Assembly (NCBI GenBank): GCA_000721275.1
Contig: JOFO01000019.1
Coordinates: forward strand, 48,555-112,554
Length of the DNA: 64,000 nt
Reading direction: 5' to 3'
From: Microtetraspora glauca
GTDB taxonomy: Bacteria; Actinomycetota; Actinomycetes; Streptomycetales; Streptomycetaceae
The translations under genes and the position numbers were made by a program. A model generated the notes under the pieces. That model was not told where the DNA came from. It did no database searches and worked only from the letters and a program-made list of their open reading frames with translations. Below, in pieces: positions 35,198-44,469 of this stretch. Numbering within the stretch: position 1 is the first letter of the stretch; each line of letters begins with the position of its first letter.

Positions 35198-36925
35198 TTG
35201 CGCAAGACCATTGCTCTGGGGGGAACGGCCGCGCTGCTCGTGGCCGGGTTGGTGTCCGGGGGTTCCGCTTCCGCCGCCGACAGTTGGTATCCCGGGTTCG
35301 AGATCCGGGACCGGGTCATTCAGCCGGGTACGTGGCCGGCCGAGGTGAGTCCGACCGGGGTGTCGTACGACGGGCCGTTCTCCGGGACGCTCGTGTACGC
35401 CTTCAGCAAGGCGCCGCTGACCGACGCGGCGTGGACGCGGGGCGGTCTGCCCGCGGGGATGACGCTGCAGGCGGACGGCTGCGAGGCGCGGCCGGGGGTG
35501 ACCGGGGTGTACACCTGCGCGGTCACCGACGAGAACTACTACCCGTACCTCGGCGTCGAGGCGTCGGCCGCGACCGCCGACAACACGACGCTGCACTACG
35601 GCTTCGTCTACGTGCCGGAGGGCGGGGACCTCGCCGCCGCCGTGAAGGAGGCGCAGACGGTCGACCTCTACGTGGAGGACCACCAGCGTGCCGCCCGTAC
35701 CGTCACGGTGAAGACGGCGGAGCACGTCACGCAGAACACCGTCCAGCTGTCCACGCCGCCGGTGGCGCCCGGCACCACGGTGACGCACACCGCGAAGGTG
35801 CACGCGGTGGACAAGGGGCGGCTCGACATCGGCTTCGAGCCGGGCGAGGGCATGCGGCACTGGGAGGAGGGCGAGCTCCAGGTCGGCGTCTCCAGCGTCC
35901 GGCAGGACTCCGGGACCACCGAGTGCGACCTGACCAGCGGGTACCTGTCGCCCGGCGGGGTGAGCTGCGAGATCGACCCCGGTACGGAGGGGCCGGTCGA
36001 CGTCACCGTCACGTACACGGTGAAGGCGAGCCCGACCGCCGCGGCGTGGCGGATCGGCACGTACGCCATCTTCGAGGTGTACGACAGCGGCGTCGACAAC
36101 CCGGAGGCCCGCAGCGAGTTCGCGGTGCAGAGCTCCCGGCCGGTGCCGACGCACCACGCGATGGTGTCCCGGGACAAGGGCGGGCTGCTGTACTGGCACC
36201 ACGGCACCGGCAAGGCGTCCGCGCCGTTCCGGGAGTGGTCGGAGACGGTCGGGCGCGGGTGGGGCGTGTACAACGCCGTCACCAAGCTCGCGCCGATCAC
36301 GACCGAGGCGGCCGGCGGCGGTGTCGTCGCGCGGGACACGTCCGGCGTGCTGTGGTCGTACCGGACCACCGGCAGCTCGTACGAGCCGCTGACCGCGCGG
36401 GTGCGGGTCGGTGGCGGCTGGGGGATCTACAACCAGCTCACCGGTGTCGGGGACGTCAGCGGTGACGGCCGGCCGGACATGATCGCGCGGGACACCTCGG
36501 GCGTGCTGTGGCTGTACAAGGGCACGACGAGCACGACCGCGCCGTTCGCGACCCGGGTGCGGATCGGCGGTGGCTGGGGCATCTACAACCAGTTCACCGG
36601 GGCCGGTGACCTCAACGGCGACGGGCGGGCCGACTTGATCGCCCGTGACACGTCCGGTGTGCTGTGGCTGTACCCGGCGACGGGCAAGGCCGACGTGCCG
36701 TACGGCACGCGGGTGCGGGTCGGGTCCGGCTGGCAGGGGTACTCGCTCGTGTCGTCCCCGGGCGACCTGACGGACGACGGGCGGGCCGACCTGGTCGCGC
36801 GGGACGGTTCCGGGAACGTGTACCTGTACAAGGGCACGGGCAGCGGTACGGCCCCGTACGCGGCGCGGGTGAAGATCTCGCTGGGCGAGGGTCCCGCCGT
36901 GACCTCGCTGAACGCGCTGCTCTGA
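35198..36925 (+). CDS. Secreted FG-GAP/VCBS-repeat protein
   Basis: A 575-residue exported protein. The signal peptide is about residues 1-27 (cleavage near ASA-AD). Residues 28-310 are beta-rich and unassigned, and residues 315-575 carry repeats of the type GDVSGDGRPDMIARDTSGVL and GDLNGDGRADLIARDTSG, with calcium-binding D-x-S/N-x-D-G loops of a beta-propeller. At least four blades are visible. The only start that fits is TTG at 35198, with AAGGA upstream. It probably mediates adhesion or protein contact outside the cell. Confidence 0.82.
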   Translation: MRKTIALGGTAALLVAGLVSGGSASAADSWYPGFEIRDRVIQPGTWPAEVSPTGVSYDGPFSGTLVYAFSKAPLTDAAWTRGGLPAGMTLQADGCEARPGVTGVYTCAVTDENYYPYLGVEASAATADNTTLHYGFVYVPEGGDLAAAVKEAQTVDLYVEDHQRAARTVTVKTAEHVTQNTVQLSTPPVAPGTTVTHTAKVHAVDKGRLDIGFEPGEGMRHWEEGELQVGVSSVRQDSGTTECDLTSGYLSPGGVSCEIDPGTEGPVDVTVTYTVKASPTAAAWRIGTYAIFEVYDSGVDNPEARSEFAVQSSRPVPTHHAMVSRDKGGLLYWHHGTGKASAPFREWSETVGRGWGVYNAVTKLAPITTEAAGGGVVARDTSGVLWSYRTTGSSYEPLTARVRVGGGWGIYNQLTGVGDVSGDGRPDMIARDTSGVLWLYKGTTSTTAPFATRVRIGGGWGIYNQFTGAGDLNGDGRADLIARDTSGVLWLYPATGKADVPYGTRVRVGSGWQGYSLVSSPGDLTDDGRADLVARDGSGNVYLYKGTGSGTAPYAARVKISLGEGPAVTSLNALL

Positions 36926-36936
36926 CGCGGCTGTGA

Positions 36937-36973
36937 CGAAGGCCCCGGCCCCCGTGGGGGGTCGGGGCCTTCG
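36937..36973. terminator. Bidirectional terminator
   Basis: A 17-bp stem with one mismatch (36937-36953 with 36957-36973) and a GTG loop, between the convergent VCBS and FAD oxidoreductase genes. Confidence 0.82.
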
Positions 36974-36985
36974 GCGTGCCGGGGG

Positions 36986-38380
36986 TCAGCGGCCGGCCAC
37001 GCGGTTGGCCCAGCGCGCGACGCGGTCGGTGGTCGCGGCGTGGCCGGCGGTCTCGCGGCGGTCGGCGCCGCGGAAGGCGGCGTACATGCCCTGGACGCCG
37101 AGCCAGCGGAAGGGTTCCGGCTCCCACTTGCGGACCTTGTGGTTCACCCAGGGGAGGGTGGTGAGGTCGGTGGGGCCGGACTGGCCGGAGTCCTGCTGGA
37201 TGAGGTCGCGCAGGGTGCGGGCGGCGAGGTTGGTGGTGGCGACGCCGGAGCCGACGTAGCCGCCGGCCCAGCCGATGCCGGTGGTGCGGTCGAGGGTGGC
37301 GGTGGCGCACCAGTCGCGGGGGACGCCGAGGACGCCGGACCAGGCGTGGTCGACGCGGACGCCCGCGAGCTGCGGGAAGAAGCGGATCAGCAGGTCGTGG
37401 AGGGCCCGGACGGTCTGGGGCTGGGTGCGGCCGTCGTTGTCGGTCTTCGAGCCGTAGCGGTACGGGACGCCCCGGCCGCCGAGGGCGATGCGGCCGTCGG
37501 CGGTGCGCTGGGCGTACATGTAGGCGTGGGCCATGTCGCCGAGGGTTTCGAGGCCGTTCCAGCCGACGGAGTCCCACTGGGCGTCGGTGAGCGGCTCCGT
37601 GGCGATCATGGAGGAGTTCATGGGGAGCCAGGTGCGGCGCTGGCCGGCGAGGGAGGCGGTGAAGCCCTCGGTGCAGCGCAGGACGTAGGGGGCGCGGACG
37701 GTGCCGTAGGGGGTGACGGCGTGCTTGGGCTTGATCTCGGTGACCGGGGTGGACTCGTGGATCGTGACGCCGAGGGCTTCGACGGCGGCGCGCAGGCCGG
37801 TGACGAGCTTGACGGGGTGGAGGCGGGCGCCGTGGGGGGTCCAGGAGGAGCCGACGGCGCCGGCGACGCGGATGCGGTCGGCGGTCTCGCGGGCGCCGTA
37901 GATCTCGCGGTCGGTCTCGCCGAAGGCGTGCTCGACGGCGTGGAACTCCTTGAGGCGGGTCAGCTGGGCGGGGGTGAGGGCGACTTCGAGGACGCCGCCG
38001 CGGTGCTGGTCGGCGTCGATCTTCTCGGCGTCGAGGACGTCGAGGACCTCGGTGACGGTGGCGTTCATGGCCTGCTGGAGGCGGACGGCGGCGTCGTGGC
38101 CGTGGAGTTTCGCGTAGCGGTCGCGGCCGGCGATGCCGTTGTAGAGCCAGCCGCCGTTGCGGCCGGAGGCGCCGTAGCCGCAGAAGCGGGCCTCCAGGAC
38201 GACGATGTCGAGGAAGGGCACCGCCTTCTTGAGGTAGTAGGCGGTCCACAGGCCGGTGTAGCCGCCGCCGACGACGCAGACGTCGGCGGTGCGGTCGCCG
38301 GGGAGCGGTTCGCGGGGGTCCGGCAGTCCCTGCTGCGCGAACCAGAACGAGATGCCGCCGTTGACCGTGCTGGTGCTCAT
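36986..38380 (-). CDS. FAD-dependent amine/amino acid oxidoreductase (DAO fold)
   Basis: A 464-residue flavoenzyme of the D-amino-acid-oxidase superfamily, similar in layout to gamma-glutamylputrescine oxidase PuuB. The FAD dinucleotide fold begins VCVVGGGYTGLWTAYYLKK near residue 33, and the C-terminal FAD block is GIGWAGGYVGSGVATTNLAARTL. GAAGAGGGA precedes the ATG at 38380. The frame runs on upstream to 39622, but that part is a shadow of the opposite kinase gene. The substrate is probably a secondary amine; this is not provable here. Confidence 0.85.
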   Translation of the reverse strand: MSTSTVNGGISFWFAQQGLPDPREPLPGDRTADVCVVGGGYTGLWTAYYLKKAVPFLDIVVLEARFCGYGASGRNGGWLYNGIAGRDRYAKLHGHDAAVRLQQAMNATVTEVLDVLDAEKIDADQHRGGVLEVALTPAQLTRLKEFHAVEHAFGETDREIYGARETADRIRVAGAVGSSWTPHGARLHPVKLVTGLRAAVEALGVTIHESTPVTEIKPKHAVTPYGTVRAPYVLRCTEGFTASLAGQRRTWLPMNSSMIATEPLTDAQWDSVGWNGLETLGDMAHAYMYAQRTADGRIALGGRGVPYRYGSKTDNDGRTQPQTVRALHDLLIRFFPQLAGVRVDHAWSGVLGVPRDWCATATLDRTTGIGWAGGYVGSGVATTNLAARTLRDLIQQDSGQSGPTDLTTLPWVNHKVRKWEPEPFRWLGVQGMYAAFRGADRRETAGHAATTDRVARWANRVAGR

Positions 38381-38494
38381 GTTGTCCCTCTTCCCGGTGC
38401 GTGGCGGGAGGGTACCGGGGGCGTCGGTCCCCTGGAAACGGGTGGTTCGGCGGCGGGCGGGCGCGGGGGCGCGCCGGGGTCGTAGGGTCGTGGG

Positions 38495-39382
38495 GTGATT
38501 CACGTACCGGAGGAACTGGCGAGGTCTCAGGAGCGGTACAACGGCGCGGCGGGGCGGGCGTTCGTCGCCGCGCTGCCGGGGCGGGCGGAGGAGTTCCTGG
38601 ACCGGTGGGGGCTGCGGCTCGCGGGCGCCTCGATGCACGGGGTGGCGTCGCTGGTGCTGCCGGTGGAGCGGGCGGACGGGACGCCGGCGGCGCTGAAGCT
38701 CCAGCTGCTCGACGAGGAGAGCGAGGGGGAGCCGGCCGCGCTGCGCGCGTGGGGCGGCGACGGGGCGGTACGGCTTCTGGAGCACGATCCGGAGACGTGC
38801 ACGATGCTGCTGGAACGGGCCGACGAGCGGCGGCACTTGTCGCGGCTCGGCGACGAGCGGGAGGCGGTGCGGGTCCTGGCCGGGCTGCTCGCCCGGCTGT
38901 CCGCGCTGCCCGCGCCGCCGGGGCTGCGGCGGCTGGACGCGATCGCCGCGCGGATGCTCGCCCGGGTGCCGGGCGTGGTGGCGCGGCTGGGCGCGGCGGA
39001 CGCGGCGCTGCTGGCGGACTGCGCGGCGGCGGTCCGTGAGGTGGTGGGGGAGCCGGGGGACCGGCTGCTGCACTGGGACCTGCACTACGACAACGTGCTG
39101 GGCGCGGAGCGCGAGCCGTGGCTGGCGATCGACCCGAAGCCGCTGGCCGGGGATCCGGGCTTCGAGCTGCTGCCGGCGCTGACGGACCTGTGGAATCCGG
39201 ATCCGGCGGAGATCCGGTGGCGGTTCGACCTGCTGACGGAGCGGCTGGGGCTCGACCGGGAGCGGGCGCTGGCGTGGACGCTGGGCCGGGTGCTGCAGAA
39301 CGGGCTGTGGGAGGTGGAGGACGGCGCGCCGGCGCTGGACGCGGACCAGGTGGTCATCGCGCGGGCGCTGCTGGCACGCTGA
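38495..39382 (+). CDS. Aminoglycoside/hydroxyurea kinase family protein
   Basis: A 295-residue phosphotransferase of the streptomycin 6-kinase/hydroxyurea kinase family. The Brenner-type catalytic block is LLHWDLHYDNVLGAE near residues 193-207, followed by the metal motif AIDPKPLAGDPGFELLP. It may confer low-level resistance, or phosphorylate another small molecule. TAGGGT lies six bases before the GTG (leaderless). A GNAT gene follows four bases after the stop, so both are probably one transcript. Confidence 0.85.
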   Translation: MIHVPEELARSQERYNGAAGRAFVAALPGRAEEFLDRWGLRLAGASMHGVASLVLPVERADGTPAALKLQLLDEESEGEPAALRAWGGDGAVRLLEHDPETCTMLLERADERRHLSRLGDEREAVRVLAGLLARLSALPAPPGLRRLDAIAARMLARVPGVVARLGAADAALLADCAAAVREVVGEPGDRLLHWDLHYDNVLGAEREPWLAIDPKPLAGDPGFELLPALTDLWNPDPAEIRWRFDLLTERLGLDRERALAWTLGRVLQNGLWEVEDGAPALDADQVVIARALLAR

Positions 39383-39386
39383 GGGC

Positions 39387-39869
39387 ATGATCCGTACCGC
39401 CACACCGGCCGACGTGCCCGTCATCCATGCCCTGATCCGTGACCTCGCGGAGTACGAGAAGGCCCTCGACGAGGTCCGGGCGACCCCCGGGCAGCTGCGC
39501 GAGGCGCTGTTCGGGGAGCGGCCGGCCGCCTTCGCGCACCTCGCGGAGACCGAGGACGGGAAGCCGGTCGGCTTCGCGCTCTGGTTCCTCAACTTCTCGA
39601 CGTGGCGCGGGGTGCACGGCATCTACCTGGAGGACCTGTACGTGCGTCCGGAGGCGCGCGGCGGCGGTCACGGCAAGGCGCTGCTGACGGAGCTGGCGCG
39701 GATCTGCGTGGAGCGCGGCTACGAGCGGCTGGAGTGGTCGGTGCTGAAGTGGAACAAGCCGTCGATCGACTTCTACGAGTCGCTGGGCGCCCGCCCGCAG
39801 GAGGAGTGGTCGGTGTACCGGCTGACGGACGGGGCCCTGGCGGCGCTGGGCGCTCCGGCGACGGTGTAG
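39387..39869 (+). CDS. GNAT acetyltransferase, diamine/thialysine type
   Basis: A 160-residue acetyltransferase similar to spermidine/spermine and thialysine acetyltransferases. Start IRTATPADVPVIHALIRDLA, then GFALWFLNFSTWRGVHGIYLEDL, acetyl-CoA loop VRPEARGGGHGKALL and the C-terminal WSVLKWNKPSIDFYESLGA that is typical of the SSAT group. It is coupled to the kinase gene upstream. A role in polyamine or amino-acid-analogue acetylation is likely but unproved. Confidence 0.88.
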   Translation: MIRTATPADVPVIHALIRDLAEYEKALDEVRATPGQLREALFGERPAAFAHLAETEDGKPVGFALWFLNFSTWRGVHGIYLEDLYVRPEARGGGHGKALLTELARICVERGYERLEWSVLKWNKPSIDFYESLGARPQEEWSVYRLTDGALAALGAPATV

Positions 39870-39878
39870 GAAGTCCTC

Positions 39879-40241
39879 ATGTGCAACGATCACGGCAATC
39901 ACGGTGACGACATGGGCGTCGAGGCCCGGTTCCAGCGGATCACCGACTTCATCGAGGCGCGGCTGACCCCGCTGTTCGACCCGGCGAACGGCAGCGACCA
40001 CGGTTTCGGGATGGACGACACCTCCCGCTCCCTGCGGGCCCTGCGGTACACGGTGCAGGCGGCCTCGCAGGTGGGCGGTCTGGTGGAGAAGCGGGAGACG
40101 GCGCCGGAGCTGCGCCAGGTGGTGGACCAGGCGCTGGAGCACAACTGGGACGTGCTGCGCTCCATCGCCCGGATGTGGGAGGACCACGAGGACTTCCGCA
40201 AGGAGTTCAAGGCGCACTCGTGGGACGTGCTCGGCGTCTGA
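39879..40241 (+). CDS. Conserved hypothetical protein, 120 residues
   Basis: Small soluble, mostly helical protein with an acidic His-rich start (MCNDHGNHGDDMG) and no known domain. A GGAAG ribosome site precedes the ATG, ten bases after the acetyltransferase stop, so it ends the kinase-acetyltransferase transcript. It ends convergent with the oxidoreductase gene, eight bases between stops. Confidence 0.65.
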   Translation: MCNDHGNHGDDMGVEARFQRITDFIEARLTPLFDPANGSDHGFGMDDTSRSLRALRYTVQAASQVGGLVEKRETAPELRQVVDQALEHNWDVLRSIARMWEDHEDFRKEFKAHSWDVLGV

Positions 40242-40248
40242 GCCTGCG

Positions 40249-41247
40249 TCAGGGAATCAGGACCACCTTGCCCATCGTGCCCCGGGTCTCCAGGGCGCGG
40301 TGGGCTTTCGCCGCTTCGGCGAGGGGGAAGCGGTGGACGGCGGGGCGGAGGGTGCCGGCGGAGGCGGCGGCGAGGGCGGCGCGTTCGAGGTTCCGGACGT
40401 CGCCGCCGGCCTTCTGGATCATGACGGGGCCGAGGACGGAGCCGGAGGTGATGCCGCGCGCGGTGAGTTCGTCCTCGGTGAAGGTGAGGGGTTCGCCTTC
40501 GTGGATCCCGGTGCTGGACCAGCCGAAGACGAGGTGCTGTCCGCCCTTGCCGAGGAGGTCGACGGCGGCGCGGCCGGTGGCGCCGCCGACGGAGTCGAAG
40601 ACGACGGTGGCGGTGCGGTCGCCGAGGAAGGCGCGGACGTCGGCGGGCCAGTCGGGGCGGGTGTAGTCGACGGCGAGGTCGGCGCCGTTGTCGCGGACGC
40701 GGGCGGTCTTGGCGGGGCCGCCGGCGAGGCCGACGACGGTGGCGCCGGCGTTCTTGGCGTACTGGACGAGGAGGGTGCCGATGCCGCCGGCGGCGGCGGG
40801 GACGATCGCGACCGAGTCGGGGCCGAGGTCGGTGAACTGGAGGATGCCGAGGGTGGTGCGGCCGGTGCCGATCATGGCGACGGCTTCGGCGTCGCCGAGG
40901 TGGTCGGGGAGGGCGTGGAGGCGGTCGGCGTCGGTGACGGCGCGTTCGGCGTAGCCGCCGGGGTTCATGCCGAGGTGGGCGACGACGCGCTTGCCGAGCC
41001 AGGAGGGGTCGGTGCCGTCGCCGAGGGCGTCGACGGTGCCGGCGACCTCGCGGCCGGGGACGGTGGGGAGTGCGGCGGGGGCGGGGAAGGGGCCGGGGTG
41101 GCCCTGGCGGAGGGCGGTGTCGAGGAGGTGGACGCCGGCGGCGGTGACGGCGATCCGGACCTGGCCGGGGCCGGGGACGGGGTCGGGCACCTCTTCGTAG
41201 GTGAGGTTCTCGGCGGGGCCGAAGGCGTGGAGGCGGACGGCGTGCAT
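40249..41247 (-). CDS. Zinc-type alcohol dehydrogenase-like quinone oxidoreductase
   Basis: NADPH-dependent oxidoreductase of the medium-chain family (QOR type), 332 residues. The GroES-like N-terminal domain covers MHAVRLHAFG to about residue 120; the cofactor Rossmann motif is AAAGGIGTLLVQYAKNAGATV. The catalytic-zinc Cys of true alcohol dehydrogenases is missing at the usual place, which fits a quinone reductase. AGGGGAA precedes the ATG at 41247; the frame is open upstream without similarity. Confidence 0.87.
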   Translation of the reverse strand: MHAVRLHAFGPAENLTYEEVPDPVPGPGQVRIAVTAAGVHLLDTALRQGHPGPFPAPAALPTVPGREVAGTVDALGDGTDPSWLGKRVVAHLGMNPGGYAERAVTDADRLHALPDHLGDAEAVAMIGTGRTTLGILQFTDLGPDSVAIVPAAAGGIGTLLVQYAKNAGATVVGLAGGPAKTARVRDNGADLAVDYTRPDWPADVRAFLGDRTATVVFDSVGGATGRAAVDLLGKGGQHLVFGWSSTGIHEGEPLTFTEDELTARGITSGSVLGPVMIQKAGGDVRNLERAALAAASAGTLRPAVHRFPLAEAAKAHRALETRGTMGKVVLIP

Positions 41248-41387
41248 GACGGTTCCCCTGTCGTCGGTGGCGGTGCGTCGGTGGCGGTGCGTCTTGCGGA
41301 GGTGCTGTGCTGTGCGGCCCACCCTGCTTCCTCGACCTTGGTTGAGGTCAAGGGCCGGTTGTCGGTGGCGTGCGCCACGATGGACGC

Positions 41388-42044
41388 ATGAAGCGAACGA
41401 CCAGGGCGCCCCGCCGGGTGGAGCTGCGGCTGCCGCCCCTGGAGCCGTACGAGGGCGGGCTGGAGCCCGACGGGGACTACGACGGCCTGGAGCTGGCCGG
41501 GCTCGATCTGGCGGGCGCGTCGGGGGAGGGCGCCCGGTTCCTGGACTGCGCGCTGCGCGCGTGCGCGCTCGACGAGGCGCGGCTGACGGGGGCGCGTCTC
41601 CTGGACTCCCGCCTGGAGGCCGTACGGGGCGTGGGCACCGACCTGTCGGAGGCGCAGCTGCGGGACGCGGAGGTGGTGGAGGCGCGGTTCGGGGGGACGC
41701 GGCTGCACGGCTCGGTGTGGGAGCGGGTGCTGGTGCGGGGCGGGAAGTGGGACTACCCGAACCTGCGGGGGGCGCGGCTGCGGGACGTCGTCTTCGAGGG
41801 GTGCGTGCTGGTGGAGCCGGACTTCGGCGGGGCGGTCCTGGAGCGGGTGTCGTTCGTGGACTGCGAGCTGGCCGGGGTGGACTTCTCGGGGGCGCGGCTG
41901 GCGGACGTGGACCTGCGCGGGGTGCGGCGGCTGGAGATCGCGCGCGGGGTGGAGTCGCTGGCGGGCGCGGTGGTCTCGACGGCGCAGCTGCTCGACCTGG
42001 CGCCGGTCCTCGCGGCGCGGCTGGGGGTGCGGGTGGAGGACTGA
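41388..42044 (+). CDS. Pentapeptide-repeat protein
   Basis: A 218-residue protein with A(D/N)Lxx-type repeats from about residue 40 to 185 (for example LELAGLDLAGASGEGARFLD, GTDLSEAQLRDAEVVEARF, LAGVDFSGARLADVDLRGV), which fold as a right-handed square beta-helix. Some members mimic DNA and bind gyrase (Qnr, MfpA). The repeats here are irregular and the role is not assigned. Start ATG 41388; a CACGAT element six bases upstream is a weak leaderless signal. Confidence 0.82.
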   Translation: MKRTTRAPRRVELRLPPLEPYEGGLEPDGDYDGLELAGLDLAGASGEGARFLDCALRACALDEARLTGARLLDSRLEAVRGVGTDLSEAQLRDAEVVEARFGGTRLHGSVWERVLVRGGKWDYPNLRGARLRDVVFEGCVLVEPDFGGAVLERVSFVDCELAGVDFSGARLADVDLRGVRRLEIARGVESLAGAVVSTAQLLDLAPVLAARLGVRVED

Positions 42045-42051
42045 GAGGGGG

Positions 42052-42552
42052 CTAGCGGACGCGGGGGAAGCGGGCCTGGAGGTCCCAGACGGCCGGGTTG
42101 TCGGCCAGGCCCTCGTGCATGTCGGTGAGGTCGGCGATCAGGTCGTGGAGGAAGTCGCGGGCCTCGCGGCGGAGTTCGGCGTGCGCGAAGGTGAGGGGGC
42201 GTTCGTCGCCGGGCATCCAGTCCGCCTCGACGTCGACCCAGCCGAAGCGGCGCTCGAAGAGCATCCGGTCCGACGACTCGGTGAAGTCGAGTTCGGCGTA
42301 CTGGGGGCGGGAGGCGCGGCTGCCGCGCGGGTCGCGGTCGAGCTGCTCGACGATGTCGCAGAGCGCCCACGCGAAGTCGAGGACCGGCACCCATCCCCAG
42401 GCTGTGGACAGCTCCCGGTCCTCCTTGGTGTCCGCGAGGTAGACGTCGCCGCAGAAGAGGTCGTGCCGCAGCGCGTGCACGTCCGCCCGCCGGTAGTCGG
42501 TCTGCGGGGGGTCGGGGAAGCGCCGGGAGAGGGAGTAGCCGATGTCGAGCAC
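42052..42552 (-). CDS. Hypothetical protein, 166 residues
   Basis: Acidic soluble protein without a family I can name. It is rich in Trp and Asp (STAWGWVPVLDFAWALCDIV, RRFGWVDVEADWMPGDERPL) and mixed alpha/beta in appearance, perhaps an immunity-like or regulatory protein. It starts at GTG. It converges on the pentapeptide gene with seven bases between stops. Confidence 0.6.
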   Translation of the reverse strand: MLDIGYSLSRRFPDPPQTDYRRADVHALRHDLFCGDVYLADTKEDRELSTAWGWVPVLDFAWALCDIVEQLDRDPRGSRASRPQYAELDFTESSDRMLFERRFGWVDVEADWMPGDERPLTFAHAELRREARDFLHDLIADLTDMHEGLADNPAVWDLQARFPRVR

Positions 42553-42583
42553 GCCCTGATGGTGTCACGGCCCCGCGGCGGTG

Positions 42584-43789
42584 TCAGACGCGGTGGACCG
42601 CCCGCGCCAGCCGCGGGCCCAGCCAGCGCTTGAGGCGGCGCAGCGGCTCCAGGCTGCCGGCGGCCCGGTCGAGCCGGTAGTAGAGCTGCGGGGGGACGTA
42701 CGGCAGGAGGGGGGAGTGGCGCTGGCCGAGGAGCGCGAACATCTGCCGCGGCGGCAGGTCCATGTAGCGGGGCAGGTTCTCGTACCACTGGGCGCTGAGG
42801 CGGGCTGCGCTCTGCGCGGAGACGAGTTCGGCGCGGCGCCGCTTCCCGTAGAGACCGAGGGCGGTGTCGAGGTCGTCCGGGTGGGCGCGCAGGGCGGCGG
42901 CGAGCGCGAGGGCGTCCTCCAGGGCGAGGGTGGTGCCGGCGCCGATCGAGTAGTGGGTGGTGTGGGCGGCGTCGCCGAGGAGGACGGTCCGGCCGTGGTG
43001 CCAGGCGCGGGTGGTGAGGGTGCGGAAGCGGAGCCACTGGGCGGGTTCGGCGCCCCGGTCGCGGCCGATGAGCTCGTGCCCGTCGAGGAGGTCGTGGAAG
43101 AGCTTCTCCAGCAGGGCCAGGCAGTCGGCCTCGGGCAGGGTGTCCAGGCCGAGGCCGGTCCAGGTGCCGGGGGCGCACTCGACGACGCAGGTGGAGCGCT
43201 CGCCGCTGAAACCGTAGGCGTAGCACCAGATCCAGCCGTGCTCGGTCTCCTTGAAGGCGAAGCTGAAGGAGTCGAACACCTTGCTGGTGCCGAGCCAGAT
43301 GTAGGGGTTGCGGCCGGTGGTGAAGGCGGCGCCGTACTGCTCGGCGTGCGCCTCCCGCAGCACGCTGTGGACGCCGTCGGCGGCGACGACGAGGTCCGCG
43401 CCGGCCAGTTCCGGCGCGTCCGGGCCGGCGACCGGGTGCTCGTACGCGATCTCGACGCCGAGCGCGGCGGCCCGGTCGGCGAGCAGGCCGAGCATCCGGC
43501 GGCGGCCGATGCCGAAGCCGGCGTCGCCGCGGTGCACGGTCCGCTCGTCGCGGACGATCGCCAGCCCGTCGGTCCAGGTCACCGACGCGTCGGCGACGGC
43601 GGCGGCGGACTCCGGGTCGCCCGCCCGCAGCTTGTCGAGGAGCCCGGCCCAGTAGGTGACGCCCCAGCCGTAGGTGGAGCCGGCCGCGTTCCGCTCGTAC
43701 ACGGTGATCTCGTGCGCGGGGTCCTGGCGCTTCAGCAGGATCGAGAGGTACAGGCCGGCGGGCCCGCCACCGACGACGGCGATCTTCAC
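42584..43789 (-). CDS. FAD-dependent aromatic monooxygenase
   Basis: Class A flavoprotein hydroxylase, 401 residues, similar to the N-terminal part of salicylyl-CoA/anthraniloyl-CoA hydroxylases. FAD motif VKIAVVGGGPAGLYLSILL at the start, DG motif ADLVVAADGVHS, and the GD motif LLGDAAHTTHYSIGAGTTLALEDA. GTG 43789 is preferred because GGGAGAG stands six bases upstream; an ATG seven codons earlier is possible. No CoA ligase is adjacent, so the substrate is unknown. Confidence 0.85.
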   Translation of the reverse strand: MKIAVVGGGPAGLYLSILLKRQDPAHEITVYERNAAGSTYGWGVTYWAGLLDKLRAGDPESAAAVADASVTWTDGLAIVRDERTVHRGDAGFGIGRRRMLGLLADRAAALGVEIAYEHPVAGPDAPELAGADLVVAADGVHSVLREAHAEQYGAAFTTGRNPYIWLGTSKVFDSFSFAFKETEHGWIWCYAYGFSGERSTCVVECAPGTWTGLGLDTLPEADCLALLEKLFHDLLDGHELIGRDRGAEPAQWLRFRTLTTRAWHHGRTVLLGDAAHTTHYSIGAGTTLALEDALALAAALRAHPDDLDTALGLYGKRRRAELVSAQSAARLSAQWYENLPRYMDLPPRQMFALLGQRHSPLLPYVPPQLYYRLDRAAGSLEPLRRLKRWLGPRLARAVHRV

Positions 43790-43848
43790 GTGCGCTCTCC
43801 CACGGGGCATGACGCTGTGTACGGGAACGACAGCGCACGGTAGCAGCC

Positions 43849-44469
43849 TCAGGGGAGCAGGCGCTGTTCCTTCGCGACGGCCACGGCGCCGGCCCGCGTG
43901 TCGACGCCGAGCTTGGCGTAGATCCGGCCGAGGTGGGTCTTCACGGTCGCCTCGCTGATGAAGAGCGCCCGGGCGATCTCCTTGTTGCCGAGGCCGTGCG
44001 CCAGCTGGCCGAGGATGTCCCGCTCCCGGTCGGTGAGCGACGGTCCCGCCGCGCCCCGCATCCGGTCCATGACCCGGCTCGCGACCGGCGGCGACAGCGC
44101 GGTGCGGCCCTGGGCGGCGGAGTGGATGGCGGCGAACAGCTCCTCGGGCCGCTCGGCCTTCAGCAGGTAGCCGGTGGCGCCCGCCTCGATGGCCCGGGTG
44201 ATGTCGGCGTCGGTGTCGTACGTGGTGAGGACGAGGACGTGCACGCCGGTCGGCGCGATCCGGCGGGTCGCCTCCACCCCGTCGATGCCGGCACCGAGCT
44301 GGAGGTCCATCAGGACCACGTCCGGCTTCAGCTTCGCGGCCATCGCGACCGCCTCCTCGCCGCTGCCCGCCTCGCCGACGACCTCGATGTCGGGGGTGGA
44401 GCCCAGCAGGGCGAGCAGTCCGGCGCGGACCACGACGTGGTCGTCGCAGAGGAGGATGCGTACGGTCAC
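43849..44469 (-). CDS. senR: Response regulator SenR (NarL/LuxR type)
   Basis: A 206-residue two-component regulator: receiver domain (ILLCDDHVVVRAGL, phospho-Asp in VVLMDLQLG, YLLKAERPEEL) and a LuxR helix-turn-helix (LTDRERDILGQLAHGLGNKEIARALFISEATVKTHL, in parts). It overlaps the kinase gene by four bases. The name comes from context: a five-helix kinase and a divergent secreted HbpS-like protein, the SenR-SenS-HbpS arrangement known from S. reticuli, where SenR controls haem and oxidative-stress genes. Confidence 0.82.
   Translation of the reverse strand: MTVRILLCDDHVVVRAGLLALLGSTPDIEVVGEAGSGEEAVAMAAKLKPDVVLMDLQLGAGIDGVEATRRIAPTGVHVLVLTTYDTDADITRAIEAGATGYLLKAERPEELFAAIHSAAQGRTALSPPVASRVMDRMRGAAGPSLTDRERDILGQLAHGLGNKEIARALFISEATVKTHLGRIYAKLGVDTRAGAVAVAKEQRLLP

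Noticed and set aside
38381..39622. Long N-terminal extension of the FAD oxidoreductase frame on the minus strand
   Set aside because: The extension is Arg/Pro-rich shadow coding opposite the kinase gene; the ATG at 38380 has a ribosome site and the family start.
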